Source: Kribbella voronezhensis (GTDB lineage: Bacteria > Actinomycetota > Actinomycetes > Propionibacteriales > Kribbellaceae). From it: a DNA stretch of 64,000 nt. The stretch is taken from NCBI RefSeq assembly GCF_004365175.1, contig NZ_SOCE01000001.1:5427098-5491097 (forward strand), given 5' to 3'. The notes beneath the pieces were generated by a model that was given only the letters and a program-made list of their open reading frames with translations, was not told the origin of the DNA and did no database searches. The position numbers were made by a program, and so were the translations under genes. Position 1 is the first letter of the stretch; the number at the start of each line of letters is the position of its first letter. Positions 49,057-57,941 of the stretch are shown one piece after another.

Positions 49057-49575
49057 ATGCAGTTCGGGCGGAGCTACGAGGAGTTCGAGGTCGGTGCCGT
49101 CTACAAGCACTGGCCCGGCAAGACGGTGACCGAGTACGACGACCACCTGTTCTGCCTGCTCACCATGAACCACCACCCGCTGCACCTGGACGCCAACTAC
49201 GCCGGGGAGACCACCCAGTTCGGCAAGAACGTTGTAGTTGGCAACTACATCTACTCGATCCTGCTCGGCATGTCGGTCCCCGACGTCAGCGGCAAGGCGA
49301 TCGCCAACCTGGAGATCGAGTCGCTGCGGCACATCGCGCCGACCTTCCACGGCGACACCATCTACGGCGAGACCACCGTGCTGGACAAGTGGGAGTCCAA
49401 GTCCAAGGACGACCGGGGCGTCGTCTACGTGGAGACGAAGGGCTACAAGCAGGACGGCACGGTCGTCTGCCTGTTCAAGCGCAAGGTGATGGTCCCGAAG
49501 AACTCCTACCTCGAAGCCCGCGGCGGCGAGCAGCCCGGCCGCCCGACGCCGATCGAGCCGCCCGCCAAACCGTAG
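49057..49575 (+). CDS. MaoC-type hydratase, probable mesaconyl-CoA hydratase
   Basis: This 172-residue hot-dog-fold enzyme has the R-hydratase motif region LLTMNHHPLHLDANYAGET (Asp/His pair) and a second strand set ending in CLFKRKVMVP. Sequence such as YEEFEVGAVYKHWPGKTVTE is the form found in the Streptomyces ccr-meaA cluster as I recall it. It would hydrate mesaconyl-CoA to beta-methylmalyl-CoA, which the CitE-like lyase encoded at 38264 cleaves. GGAGGAG precedes the ATG. It stands alone on the plus strand, tail to tail with the GH39-like gene (6 bases apart). Confidence 0.87.
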   Translation: MQFGRSYEEFEVGAVYKHWPGKTVTEYDDHLFCLLTMNHHPLHLDANYAGETTQFGKNVVVGNYIYSILLGMSVPDVSGKAIANLEIESLRHIAPTFHGDTIYGETTVLDKWESKSKDDRGVVYVETKGYKQDGTVVCLFKRKVMVPKNSYLEARGGEQPGRPTPIEPPAKP

Positions 49576-49581
49576 TACGGG

Positions 49582-51387
49582 TCAGGTCGGCTGGATCTCC
49601 AGCAGGATCGCGGAGGGCATCGGCAAGGTCAGCTCGAGGGTCGAGTCTCGCCACTCCAAGGAACTGCGGACGAGTTGGCTTCGCTCGGCCAGCTCGCGCC
49701 ACTGGTCGTCGGTCGGCCAGTCGCCGACACCCAGCTCCTGGGCCGCTGCAACGAGATCACCTGTGCCGTTCGCCAGCTGAGTAGCGGTGACTCGCCAGTG
49801 AGGGTCTACTCCTGGCAGCGACAGCTTGACCGTCCTGGTGAGATCCGCGGAGCCGTCTGCCTTGGTCTGGTCGAGGGTGAGATTCCACAGCAGTACCGCG
49901 ATGCGGTCGCGATCGCGGGTCGCCCAGGCCTCGACGAGGCTGCCGGCGCCGTCGCCGGTCAGGGTGACCGGCAGCTCGACCGGGCCGAGGCGGTTCAGCA
50001 GCGCGAGGGCGTGGTACCGCGGTTTGGACAGTCCGCCGACGGTCTGCAGGCCGAATCCGCCGTGCAGGAAGCTCGGTGGCCGGCCGAGCTCCTCGAAGTG
50101 ATCGGAGGCGACCCAATAGGACAATGCGTCGACCCGACCTGCTGCGGACCGCATGCCACGCAGTACGAACACCCCCGCGAAGACCGAGTCGTTGATCGGG
50201 TTGAAGTGCCGTGGTGTGACACCCCACTCGGTCCAGAGGATCCGGGCCGCGCCGAAGCCGTGCCGCTCCAGCGAGGCCCGTACGTCGAGTGGCGCGCTGC
50301 CGTAGAGGTGTGTGGACACGAAGTCCACCGGTGAGCCTGTCGAGGCCGCGTGCGCGAGCAGGTCGTCGACCCATCCCGCCGCGGCCGACGAGGGGCCACC
50401 GACGGCCAGTCGGGGATCGACCGCCTTCACCGCGGCCGCGGTCACGTCGTACAGACGCAGCCACTCGGACTTGGTGCCGGACCAGAAGACCGAGAGGTTG
50501 GCCTCGTTCCACACTTCGAAGTCCCAGCCCAGCACTTCGTCCGGTCCGTAGCGGTCCACCAGGTGCTGCACCAGAGCTTGGACGAGTGTGCCCCACTGTT
50601 CGTAGGACTTCGGTGGCGAGATGATCGCGCCGTACGCGAAGACCGTCTTCGTCGGGTCGGCGGCGAGCTCGCGCGGCATGAAACCGAGTTCGACCACCGG
50701 TCGCAGCCCGATCTCCAGCACCTTGTCGTAGATCTGGTCGACCACGCTGAAGTCGTAGCCGGTGTCGGTGATCACGTGGGTGTCGTCATGGAAGATCGCA
50801 TGTGCCCGGACCGTCCGGACGCCGAGCTCGTCGTGCATCCGGCGCAGCGCCTGCTCCAGCTCGGCGCCGATCTCGCGCCCGCCGGTGAGGTCCTTGCAGA
50901 GCAACTGACTCAGCCGCTCGCTCCCGACCATCGGCACCCACGGTCTCTGCAGTTCGGTGCCCTCAGCAACGGCGTCCACCGTCACCGTGACGACAGGATC
51001 GATGCCGTCGGCAACCAGTGGTATCGCACCGACGACCTCACTCGCGCGTCCGCTCGCCGTCACCTCGGGCACACTGGCGACGGCATACCGGTACGGCGTG
51101 CCGGGTGTGCAGGTGGTGTCGACGTACGGCGGACCCGCTACCGCCAGGATGTCACCACTGTGATGGTCGACCGGCTCCAGCGGGCCGTCCTCGGTTGCTC
51201 GCAGGATCAGGTAACCGACCGCCCCGTCGACCGGCGACCAGTCGATGGTCACCTGGCCGACCCCACCCACCGCGTGGACGTCCTTGGGTGGATCGAGATC
51301 CGGGAAGTCGAACTCGCGCGTCTCGTCACTGCGGATCGTGATCCGCGCGTCCCAATCTGCTCTTGCGTCTGGCACTGGAGAAACCAA
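49582..51387 (-). CDS. GH39-like glycoside hydrolase with N-terminal fibronectin-III domain
   Basis: This 601-residue protein has an FN3-like domain (about 35-125: PPKDVHAVGGVGQVTIDWSP, PGTPYRYAVASVPE) and a clan-A TIM barrel. The acid/base Glu is likely in DFEVWNEANLSVFW and the nucleophile Glu in ILWTEWGVTP, as in GH39 beta-xylosidases and related enzymes. No signal peptide is seen, so it should act in the cytosol on imported oligosaccharides. The start is uncertain (TTG 51387 directly after the upstream stop, or GTG 51375). It is the last gene of the LacI-controlled operon. Confidence 0.87.
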   Translation of the reverse strand: MVSPVPDARADWDARITIRSDETREFDFPDLDPPKDVHAVGGVGQVTIDWSPVDGAVGYLILRATEDGPLEPVDHHSGDILAVAGPPYVDTTCTPGTPYRYAVASVPEVTASGRASEVVGAIPLVADGIDPVVTVTVDAVAEGTELQRPWVPMVGSERLSQLLCKDLTGGREIGAELEQALRRMHDELGVRTVRAHAIFHDDTHVITDTGYDFSVVDQIYDKVLEIGLRPVVELGFMPRELAADPTKTVFAYGAIISPPKSYEQWGTLVQALVQHLVDRYGPDEVLGWDFEVWNEANLSVFWSGTKSEWLRLYDVTAAAVKAVDPRLAVGGPSSAAAGWVDDLLAHAASTGSPVDFVSTHLYGSAPLDVRASLERHGFGAARILWTEWGVTPRHFNPINDSVFAGVFVLRGMRSAAGRVDALSYWVASDHFEELGRPPSFLHGGFGLQTVGGLSKPRYHALALLNRLGPVELPVTLTGDGAGSLVEAWATRDRDRIAVLLWNLTLDQTKADGSADLTRTVKLSLPGVDPHWRVTATQLANGTGDLVAAAQELGVGDWPTDDQWRELAERSQLVRSSLEWRDSTLELTLPMPSAILLEIQPT

Positions 51388-52965
51388 TCAGTCGAGGCCG
51401 GCGGAGAACTGCTCCTGGGCGATCAGCGGCCGGATCCGCCGGGTGACGTCGCCGGCGCTGAAGTTGCGCCGGATCACGTCGCCGCCGAACACGTTGCCGA
51501 TGGCACCCATCACCATCGCCTGGTCGAGCGACAGGTACCGCTTGGCGATCAGCCCGGACTTCACCGCGACGGAGTCGTAGAACCCGCCACCGCCGTACGC
51601 GTGCAGGGTCTTCTCGATCCGGCTGAGGTTGTCGATCGCCTGCCGGGGCGCGTAGGACATCGCGAGGAACGCCGCGTGCGGGGTGACCACACCGTCGCCG
51701 TACGTCGGGTTCGGGTTGGTGCCTTCGCGGCAGCCTTCGAAGCCGGCGTCGAAGTTGGTCGCCTCCAGGTCGGACGGGTAGCCGCCCGGGTCCATCCCGA
51801 TCGCGTCGACGCCGTAGACGGAGTACCCGCCCTTGGGATTCGAGGCGGGCGAGAACCCCCAATAGCCGTACTTCGCGTCCTCGAGGCCGTGCTCGATGTG
51901 CGCGCGGACGGTGAGGGGGTGGTTGAGGCCCCAACTGCGCGGCGCCCAGGTCGCCTCCGGGACGAACAGGTCGGGCATCAGTGACTCGAACATGTCACCG
52001 CCCCAGGAGGGGACCAGGCGCATCCCGCGGTACGAGTAGCTGCCCTCGAAGACGTCGAGTCCGAGGTAGGTCCGGTGCACGCCTTTGGGCTTCTGCTCGA
52101 CCCAGGACCAGTCACAGCTGTCGGGGAAGGTCCGGTAGGTGGCGAAGTACTGCGTGTGCGGGACCTGCCCGAGTGCGAAACCGACGTACCCAGCGATCCG
52201 GGCCTCGGTGTTGCAGGTGTCGTAGTGGAACTTGCGGTAGTACACGTCCGGACCGGTTCCGGCGTGGTTGCCCTTGTCGGTCTCTTCGTCCGGCGGCGGA
52301 GTCTCGAAGAAGCCGCCGCGCATCAGGCCACCGGGCCGGGCCGCCGGATTGTAGTAGTAGGCGAAGTTCATCTTGCTGAGCAGCGAATCGGCCAGCGCCC
52401 GGGCCCGCGGCTCGGCGTTGCGGACCACCATCAGCGCGCAGGCGAACCAGGCGTTGTCGACACTGGAGACGAACGGTGTGATCGGTTTCGTCCCGTCCGG
52501 GTCGACGTACCGGACCTCGCCGGTGGCTTCGTCGTACCAGTTGAAGTACATGCCGCTCGGCTCGTGGTGGTCCACGTTCTTCATGGTGGTGAGCGTCTGG
52601 GTGATCCGGCGGTACGACTCCTGCGGCGAGATGATGCCGAGGTGCTTCGCGACGACCGTGCTCCAGAGGTAGCCGCCGATGTTGGTGGGAGACGTGTAGC
52701 TGCTGCGCACCGGACTCGTGACCGACTCGCCGATGTTGTCGGCGGGTAGTCCGGTGTGCTCGTCGGTCATGGCGACCAGGCTGCGCCACGTGTCGCGCGC
52801 CCAGCGGCCGACCAGAGCGCGGTCCTGGCGACTCGGTCGCCAGTCGCCCTTGAGGAGTTGGCCGGGGTCGCGCGGCGTACCGGCGTACGAAGTACTGGCT
52901 GTTCCTATCAGTGCGGCGGAGCCGGTAGCGGCGAGTAACGTGCGTCGGCTGATGTTGGCGGTCAT
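51388..52965 (-). CDS. Tat-exported 'glucoamylase-like' (PF10091) glycoside hydrolase
   Basis: The 525 residues begin with a twin-arginine signal (NISRRTLLAATGSAALIG) and form an (alpha/alpha)6-type enzyme with TSPTNIGGYLWSTVVAKHLG, NWYDEATGEV, VSSVDNAWFACALMVVR, a central PSWGGDMFESLMPDLFVPE and YGVDAIGMDPGG. These are features of the glycoamylase-like family PF10091, which includes GH144 endo-beta-1,2-glucanases. Glucan specificity cannot be read from the sequence. It would cut the polymer outside the cell for uptake by the adjacent ABC importer. Its stop directly abuts the GH39-like gene. Confidence 0.85.
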   Translation of the reverse strand: MTANISRRTLLAATGSAALIGTASTSYAGTPRDPGQLLKGDWRPSRQDRALVGRWARDTWRSLVAMTDEHTGLPADNIGESVTSPVRSSYTSPTNIGGYLWSTVVAKHLGIISPQESYRRITQTLTTMKNVDHHEPSGMYFNWYDEATGEVRYVDPDGTKPITPFVSSVDNAWFACALMVVRNAEPRARALADSLLSKMNFAYYYNPAARPGGLMRGGFFETPPPDEETDKGNHAGTGPDVYYRKFHYDTCNTEARIAGYVGFALGQVPHTQYFATYRTFPDSCDWSWVEQKPKGVHRTYLGLDVFEGSYSYRGMRLVPSWGGDMFESLMPDLFVPEATWAPRSWGLNHPLTVRAHIEHGLEDAKYGYWGFSPASNPKGGYSVYGVDAIGMDPGGYPSDLEATNFDAGFEGCREGTNPNPTYGDGVVTPHAAFLAMSYAPRQAIDNLSRIEKTLHAYGGGGFYDSVAVKSGLIAKRYLSLDQAMVMGAIGNVFGGDVIRRNFSAGDVTRRIRPLIAQEQFSAGLD

Positions 52966-52981
52966 CTGAGCCTCCAGAGGT

Positions 52982-53794
52982 CTATTTGATTCCGGTGATG
53001 GCGATGCCCTTGGTGACGTGGCGCTGGAAGGCCAGGAAGATCACCAGGACCGGTACTACGACGACGACCGCGCCGGCCATCAACAGGCCGTAGTGCTGCG
53101 CGTTCTGACCGGTCGAGTACAGGGCGAGGGCGACGGGCAGGGTGTACTTGTCCTCGGTCTGGGCGATCACCAAGGGCCAGAGGAAGTTGTTCCAGGAGCC
53201 GAGGAAGGTGAGGATCCCGAGCGTGGCCAGGGCCGGCCTGGTCAGCGGGAGCATGATCCGGCCGAAGATGCCGAGTTCGCTGGTGCCGTCCACCCGGGCG
53301 GCGTCCATCAGGTCGTCCGGCAGGCCGGCGAAGAACTGGCGCATCAGGAAGACCCCGAACGGCGAGACCAGGAACGGCAGGATCAGGCCGGGATAGCTGT
53401 TCGCCAGCCCGGCGTTGGTGACGAGCACGAACAGCGGCACGAAGGTGACCATGCCCGGCACCATCAAGGTGCCCATCACCAGCACGAACAACGGCGTCCG
53501 GCCCTTGAAGTTCAGCTTCGCCAGGGCGTAGCCGAGCATCGAGCAGAAGATCAGGTTGCCCGCCGTGACGACGAGCGCGACCAGCGTGGAGTTGAGGAAG
53601 TAGCGCGGGAAGTTCGCCTTGCCGAACAGCTCGCTGTAGTTGCCGTTGGTCGGTGCCTCGGGCAACCAGGTCGGCGGCACCCGGAGCAGCTCGCCGTCGG
53701 TCTTGAAGGAGCCGAGCAGCATCCAGGCGAACGGGGCCGCGACCGCTATCAGGCCGAGCACGGCGACGAGGTAGATCCACCAGCGTCTCATCAC
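52982..53794 (-). CDS. carbohydrate ABC transporter permease (MalG-type)
   Basis: The 270-residue protein has six predicted membrane helices and the EAA loop (DAARVDGTSELGIFGRIMLPLTRPALAT, split over about 180-210). The last helix (MAGAVVVVVPVLVIFLAFQR) and the C-terminal HVTKGIAITGIK are typical of MalG-like permeases. It pairs with the product of the next gene to form the channel. ATG at 53794 overlaps the stop of that gene by four bases, so the two are translationally coupled. Confidence 0.93.
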   Translation of the reverse strand: MMRRWWIYLVAVLGLIAVAAPFAWMLLGSFKTDGELLRVPPTWLPEAPTNGNYSELFGKANFPRYFLNSTLVALVVTAGNLIFCSMLGYALAKLNFKGRTPLFVLVMGTLMVPGMVTFVPLFVLVTNAGLANSYPGLILPFLVSPFGVFLMRQFFAGLPDDLMDAARVDGTSELGIFGRIMLPLTRPALATLGILTFLGSWNNFLWPLVIAQTEDKYTLPVALALYSTGQNAQHYGLLMAGAVVVVVPVLVIFLAFQRHVTKGIAITGIK

Positions 53795-54747
53795 TTCTCC
53801 CTGAGCAGCCGGAACTGGAGGAACGTCAGGACGGCGATGACGACGAACAGGAGGTAGCTCATCGACGCGGCCAGCGAGTAGTTGCCGAAGCCGAACTGCT
53901 GGTAGGTGTACATGGACACCGAGAGCGTGCTGTTCAGCGGACCACCCTGGGTCATCACGAACGGCTCCTCGAAGAACTGCAGGTAGCCGATCCCGGTCAC
54001 CACGCTGGTGAACAGGATGGTCGGTCGCAACAGCGGCACGATCAGGTAGCGGAACCGCTTCCAGGCGCCGGCACCGTCGAGTTGACCGGCCTCCTCGACG
54101 GTGTGCGGGATGCCCTGCAGGCCGGCCAGGAAGATGATCATCGCCGAACCGAAGTTCCGCCAGACCGCCATCATGATCAGCGACGGCATCGCCCAGGTCT
54201 TCGACGCCAGCCAGTTCGGCCCGTCGATACCGATCCAGCCGAGCACTGTGTTCAGCAGGCCGGAGTCCGGCGCGAGCACGAACCGCCAGATCACCGCGAC
54301 CGCGACGATCGAGGTCACCACCGGCAGGTAGTAGCCGACCCGGAACAGGCTCTGGAACTTCTTCACGCCCTTGTCCAGCAGGACCGCCGCCGCCAGCGCC
54401 ACGACGAGTGTCAGCGGTACGCCGATCACGACGAAGTACGCCGTGTTGAACGCGGCCTTGCGGAAGGTCTCGTCCGACAAGGCCTTCACGTAGTTGTCGA
54501 AGCCGACCCCGTTCACGGCGAACGGCGTACGGAGGTCGCGCTGCTTCATGTCGGTGAAGCTCATCCCGAGTGACCCGAGCACCGGCCCGGCGGTGAAGGC
54601 CAGGAACAGTACTGCGAACGGGAGCGTGAGGATCCAGGCCGCGGCGGTCTGCCGGCCGACCGCGCCGGAACGCCTCGGCTTCGAGCTGGGCTGCGGGGTG
54701 GGGCCGACCGCTTGCGCGGCCGGTCCCTTCAGCGTCGCTGAACTCAT
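53791..54747 (-). CDS. carbohydrate ABC transporter permease (MalF-type)
   Basis: The 318-residue protein begins with a cytosolic Pro/Ser tail (to about 30) and has six predicted helices. The first is WILTLPFAVLFLAFTAGPVL and the EAA loop lies in GIPHTVEEAGQLDGAGAWKR. It partners the MalG-type permease. The gene sits seven bases after the binding-protein gene. As usual in actinobacterial sugar operons, no ATPase gene is present; a shared MsiK-type ATPase encoded elsewhere is presumed. Confidence 0.93.
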   Translation of the reverse strand: MSSATLKGPAAQAVGPTPQPSSKPRRSGAVGRQTAAAWILTLPFAVLFLAFTAGPVLGSLGMSFTDMKQRDLRTPFAVNGVGFDNYVKALSDETFRKAAFNTAYFVVIGVPLTLVVALAAAVLLDKGVKKFQSLFRVGYYLPVVTSIVAVAVIWRFVLAPDSGLLNTVLGWIGIDGPNWLASKTWAMPSLIMMAVWRNFGSAMIIFLAGLQGIPHTVEEAGQLDGAGAWKRFRYLIVPLLRPTILFTSVVTGIGYLQFFEEPFVMTQGGPLNSTLSVSMYTYQQFGFGNYSLAASMSYLLFVVIAVLTFLQFRLLREK

Positions 54748-54753
54748 CGCCGA

Positions 54754-56046
54754 TCAGCTACCAGTGCCGATCGACGACGCCTTGGTCTGGATCGCCTTCG
54801 CGGTGTCGGCGGGGGACTGGCCCGACTTGGCCATCTTCTCCACCTCGGTGTCGAAGGCGGTCGCGACCTGCTCCCAGTTCACGATCGCCGGCGGCGCCTT
54901 CGCATCGTCGAGTTGCTTGCCGAACACCGGCAGCAGCGGGTCGTTCGCGATGCTCGGGTCGTCCCAGGCGGCCTTGACGGCAGGCAGGTCCGTGGACAGC
55001 TTGAACCAGGAGGCCTGCGTCTTGGCGTCGGACAGCCACTTCACCAGCTTCCAGGCGCTGTCCTTGTTCTTGCTGTTCTTGAAGACGACGAAGTTGCTGC
55101 CACCCACGAACGAGGTCGCGGACTTGTTCTTCGGCAGCTGGAAGACGCCGATGTTCGGCTTGATCTTGTCGCCGCCCAGCTTGGCGATCGAGCCGGCCAT
55201 CCACGGACCGGAGATGAACATCGGCACCTGGCCGCTGACGAACTGCGCCTCGGTCTGGTTCGGCGGCAGATCGGTCCCGGCCAGCTTCTCGGTGAAGAAG
55301 CTCTGGTAGTACTTCAGCCCTTCCTGCACCTCGGGGGTGTCGAACGTGAACTGCTTGTCGTCGTCGCTGGTGATCTTCGCACCGGCCGACCAGGCGAATG
55401 GCATCACCGTCTGCCACGACCCGGTCCCGCCCGGCAGCAGGTTGATCCCGTACTTCGCGCCGGCCTTCTCCTGCATCGCCTTGGCCATCGCCTTCAGGCC
55501 GTCCCAGTCGGTCGGGGGAGTGGTGATGCCGGCCTTCGCGGCCAGATCCTTGCGATAGAAGACGACCCGCGTCTCGACGTACCAAGGCACTCCGTACGAC
55601 GTGCCGCCTACCTTGGTGGTGTCCAGCGCGCCCGGGAAGAAGCCGGCGGTGTCGATGCCGCTCGGAGTCGGATCCAGCGCGCCGAGGTCGGCGAACTCGC
55701 CCATCCACGTGGTGCCGACCATTGCTGCATCGGGCACCGACTGGGCGGTGATCGCGGTGGTGAACTTGTTGTGCGCGGCGTCCCACGGGATCGGCGTGAC
55801 GGTCACCTTGACGCCGGGGTTGGCCTGCTCGAACTCCTTGGTGAGCTTGGGCAGGTTCTCGCCCTCGGTGCCCATCGCCCAGACGGTGAGGTTGCCGGTC
55901 GCGGGCTCGCTGCCGACACTGGTCGTTGCCTTCGGCGCCGATTCGTCGGAGTTGGCGGACCGGCCGCAGCCGGTCAGTGCCAGCGCCGTCGCCGTAAGAG
56001 CCGCACCGCCGATCACCAGTCGACGGTGGAGGGTGTGCGTGGTCAT
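54754..56046 (-). CDS. sugar-binding lipoprotein of the ABC transporter (family 1 SBP)
   Basis: The 430-residue lipoprotein has signal MTTHTLHRRLVIGGAALTAT with the lipobox LALTGCG, then a Ser/Glu-rich linker. The mature protein has GNLTVWAMGTEGENLPKLTK, FEQANPGVKVTVTPIPWD, VPWYVETRVVFYRKDL and FVGGSNFVVFKNSKNKDSAWKL (two segments), all typical of maltose/oligosaccharide-binding proteins. It would deliver the oligosaccharide made by the PF10091-type hydrolase. ATG at 56046 follows GAGGAGACC, 19 bases past the LacI-type gene. Confidence 0.93.
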   Translation of the reverse strand: MTTHTLHRRLVIGGAALTATALALTGCGRSANSDESAPKATTSVGSEPATGNLTVWAMGTEGENLPKLTKEFEQANPGVKVTVTPIPWDAAHNKFTTAITAQSVPDAAMVGTTWMGEFADLGALDPTPSGIDTAGFFPGALDTTKVGGTSYGVPWYVETRVVFYRKDLAAKAGITTPPTDWDGLKAMAKAMQEKAGAKYGINLLPGGTGSWQTVMPFAWSAGAKITSDDDKQFTFDTPEVQEGLKYYQSFFTEKLAGTDLPPNQTEAQFVSGQVPMFISGPWMAGSIAKLGGDKIKPNIGVFQLPKNKSATSFVGGSNFVVFKNSKNKDSAWKLVKWLSDAKTQASWFKLSTDLPAVKAAWDDPSIANDPLLPVFGKQLDDAKAPPAIVNWEQVATAFDTEVEKMAKSGQSPADTAKAIQTKASSIGTGS

Positions 56047-56065
56047 TTCTGGTCTCCTCACTCGG

Positions 56066-57121
56066 TTACTGCCTCTCACTCGCTGCCCCCGGTCCGGTAC
56101 CGCAGCTCTCCCGCAGCACAAGCTCTGTCGCCAGTACGTCGTTCCGCGCCCGGGTCCGTTCCCCGGTGATCCGCTCGTGCAGTCTCTGCGCCGCCAGCCG
56201 CCCCAACTCAGCCATCGGCTGCCGCACCGTCGTCAACCCCGGCGACACATACCGCGCCGCCATCACGTCATCCCACCCCGTCACCACAACGTCCTCCGGC
56301 ACCCGCACCCCACCCCGCCGCAGCTCTTGCAGGACCGCCAACGCCAACTCGTCATTGGCACAAACCAAACCCTCAGGCAGTGCGTCGGTCCTTCGCTTTT
56401 CTGTGTCTTCCATTGCTGTGAGCAACTGCATGGCCAGCGCGGCGCCGGCGGCCTCCGTCAGCGGGACTCTCTCCGGCTCGTTCACCGGCAGCTTGTGGGC
56501 GCGCAGGGCCGCCGAGTAACCGGCGTACCGCTCGGACACGTCGTACGAACTCGCCGGATCACCGACGAACAACAAATTTTGCCGCCCGTGATCGAGCAAC
56601 CGCCTCGTCAGCTGTTCCGCACTGGCGGCACTTTCGCTCCGCACCGAATCGCACCCTGTCACCGGCGGATGCGCTACCAGCACGATCGGTACGCCGGCGC
56701 GCCGCAACTCCTGCACCGCCGGGAGATCAAGAGCGTTGCCATGCACAACGATTCCGTCGACCCGCCCAGCCAGGTCCCGCAGGCTGCGCTGGGGATCCGC
56801 GTTGCCATGCGTGACCGTCAGGATCACGCTCTGACCGTGCTCACCGGCCCACCGCTCGTACCCCATCAGCAGATCGCCGTAGAACGGGCCGGCCAGGTCG
56901 GGCAGCACGAGCCCGTGCGCCTCGTGACGTTGCACCGCGAGACTTCGGGCGGCTCGCAGCGGCACGTAGTTCAGCTCGCGGGCCGCCTGGTCGACCCTCT
57001 CCTTCGCCTTCGCCGACACCGGACCGGTCCCTTGCAGGACACGCGAAACTGTCGCGATCGACAGCTTCGCGAGCGCCGCGACGTCATAGATCGTCGCGGG
57101 CCTGCTGGTTCCGGATGCCAT
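56066..57121 (-). CDS. LacI family repressor of the glycan-use operon
   Basis: The 351-residue repressor has a LacI HTH (PATIYDVAALAKLSIATVSR, hinge RAARSLAVQRHE) and a periplasmic-binding-like sensor (HGLVLPDLAGPFYGDLLMGY, CANDELALAVLQEL, VTGWDDVMAARYVSPGLTTV). Unlike most, it is the first gene of the operon it presumably controls, with the binding-protein gene 19 bases downstream. ATG at 57121. A near-perfect palindrome lies 44 bases upstream, so it should repress itself and the five genes that follow until an oligosaccharide binds. Confidence 0.93.
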   Translation of the reverse strand: MASGTSRPATIYDVAALAKLSIATVSRVLQGTGPVSAKAKERVDQAARELNYVPLRAARSLAVQRHEAHGLVLPDLAGPFYGDLLMGYERWAGEHGQSVILTVTHGNADPQRSLRDLAGRVDGIVVHGNALDLPAVQELRRAGVPIVLVAHPPVTGCDSVRSESAASAEQLTRRLLDHGRQNLLFVGDPASSYDVSERYAGYSAALRAHKLPVNEPERVPLTEAAGAALAMQLLTAMEDTEKRRTDALPEGLVCANDELALAVLQELRRGGVRVPEDVVVTGWDDVMAARYVSPGLTTVRQPMAELGRLAAQRLHERITGERTRARNDVLATELVLRESCGTGPGAASERQ

Positions 57122-57164
57122 CGTGCGAGTCCTTCCGCGGTCTGTCCGACAGGCTCCCATCGCG

Positions 57165-57186
57165 AAAGTGGAAGCGCTTACACTTT
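57165..57186. promoter_or_regulatory. LacI-type operator palindrome
   Basis: AAAGTG-G-AAGCGCTT-A-CACTTT is a 22-base palindrome with one central-flank mismatch pair, 44 bases upstream of the LacI-type start. The core AAGCGCTT resembles LacI-family operators of actinobacterial sugar operons, which have a central CG. It is the only copy seen near the operon. Confidence 0.78.
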
Positions 57187-57353
57187 TCGACCTTGCCCTG
57201 TCCGGACCGGATCGGTCAAGGCCTCGGCGGTATCCATCACGCTCTGTCGCAGCGCGGGATCGGTCTGAGCGTCGTCGAGAGCGGCTCGCTCTTCCGGCTC
57301 GCCGCAGCGGTCCGCTACGGGTCCTGAACTTGCTCGTCTGCAACCATGAACGC

Positions 57354-57941
57354 GTGACGACACACGGGCAATCAGCGGAACGGGAGGACCGGCTCTGGCT
57401 GGTCCGGCATGGCGAAACCGAATGGAGCAAGTCGGGACGGCACACGTCGACAACCGACCTGCCGCTCACCGAAGAAGGGGAGCGGATCGCCGCCTCGTTG
57501 AAGGAACGGCTGGCGGGCGAACAGTTCGACCTGGTCCTGACCAGCCCACGCCAACGCGCCCGGCGGACGGCGGAACTCGCCGGCTTCCCGGACGCCGAGG
57601 TCGACGACGACCTGGTCGAATGGAACTACGGCGACTACGAAGGCATCACCACCGCGGAGATCCGCAAGACCGTTCCCGGCTGGACCGTCTGGGCGAACCC
57701 CGTACCCAACGGCGAAACCCCAGCCGAAGTCGCCACCCGCCTCGACCGGGTCAACGCCCGCATCGCCGCCGTCGACGGCGACGTCCTAGTCTTCGGCCAC
57801 TCCCACGCCCTCCGCGCTTTAACGGCGCGCTGGCTGGAACTGGACGTCACCGAAGGCCGCCACTTCGTCCTCAACACAGCCACGGTCTCAGTCCTAGGCT
57901 GGGAACGAGGCTCCCCCGTAATCCACCACTGGAACAGCTAG
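57354..57941 (+). CDS. histidine phosphatase family protein
   Basis: The 195-residue branch-1 histidine phosphatase has the RHG motif (WLVRHGETEWSKSG), SPRQRARRTAEL, EWNYGDYEG with the acid, and the second His in VLVFGHSHALRAL. Such enzymes act on phosphosugars, phosphoglycerates or similar; substrate unknown. The start is the GTG at 57354; an ATG at 57346 is out of frame. The 3' third has unusual codon choice (many A-ending codons such as CCA, CTA). Just after the stop comes the cluster of 3'-flank elements. Confidence 0.9.
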   Translation: MTTHGQSAEREDRLWLVRHGETEWSKSGRHTSTTDLPLTEEGERIAASLKERLAGEQFDLVLTSPRQRARRTAELAGFPDAEVDDDLVEWNYGDYEGITTAEIRKTVPGWTVWANPVPNGETPAEVATRLDRVNARIAAVDGDVLVFGHSHALRALTARWLELDVTEGRHFVLNTATVSVLGWERGSPVIHHWNS

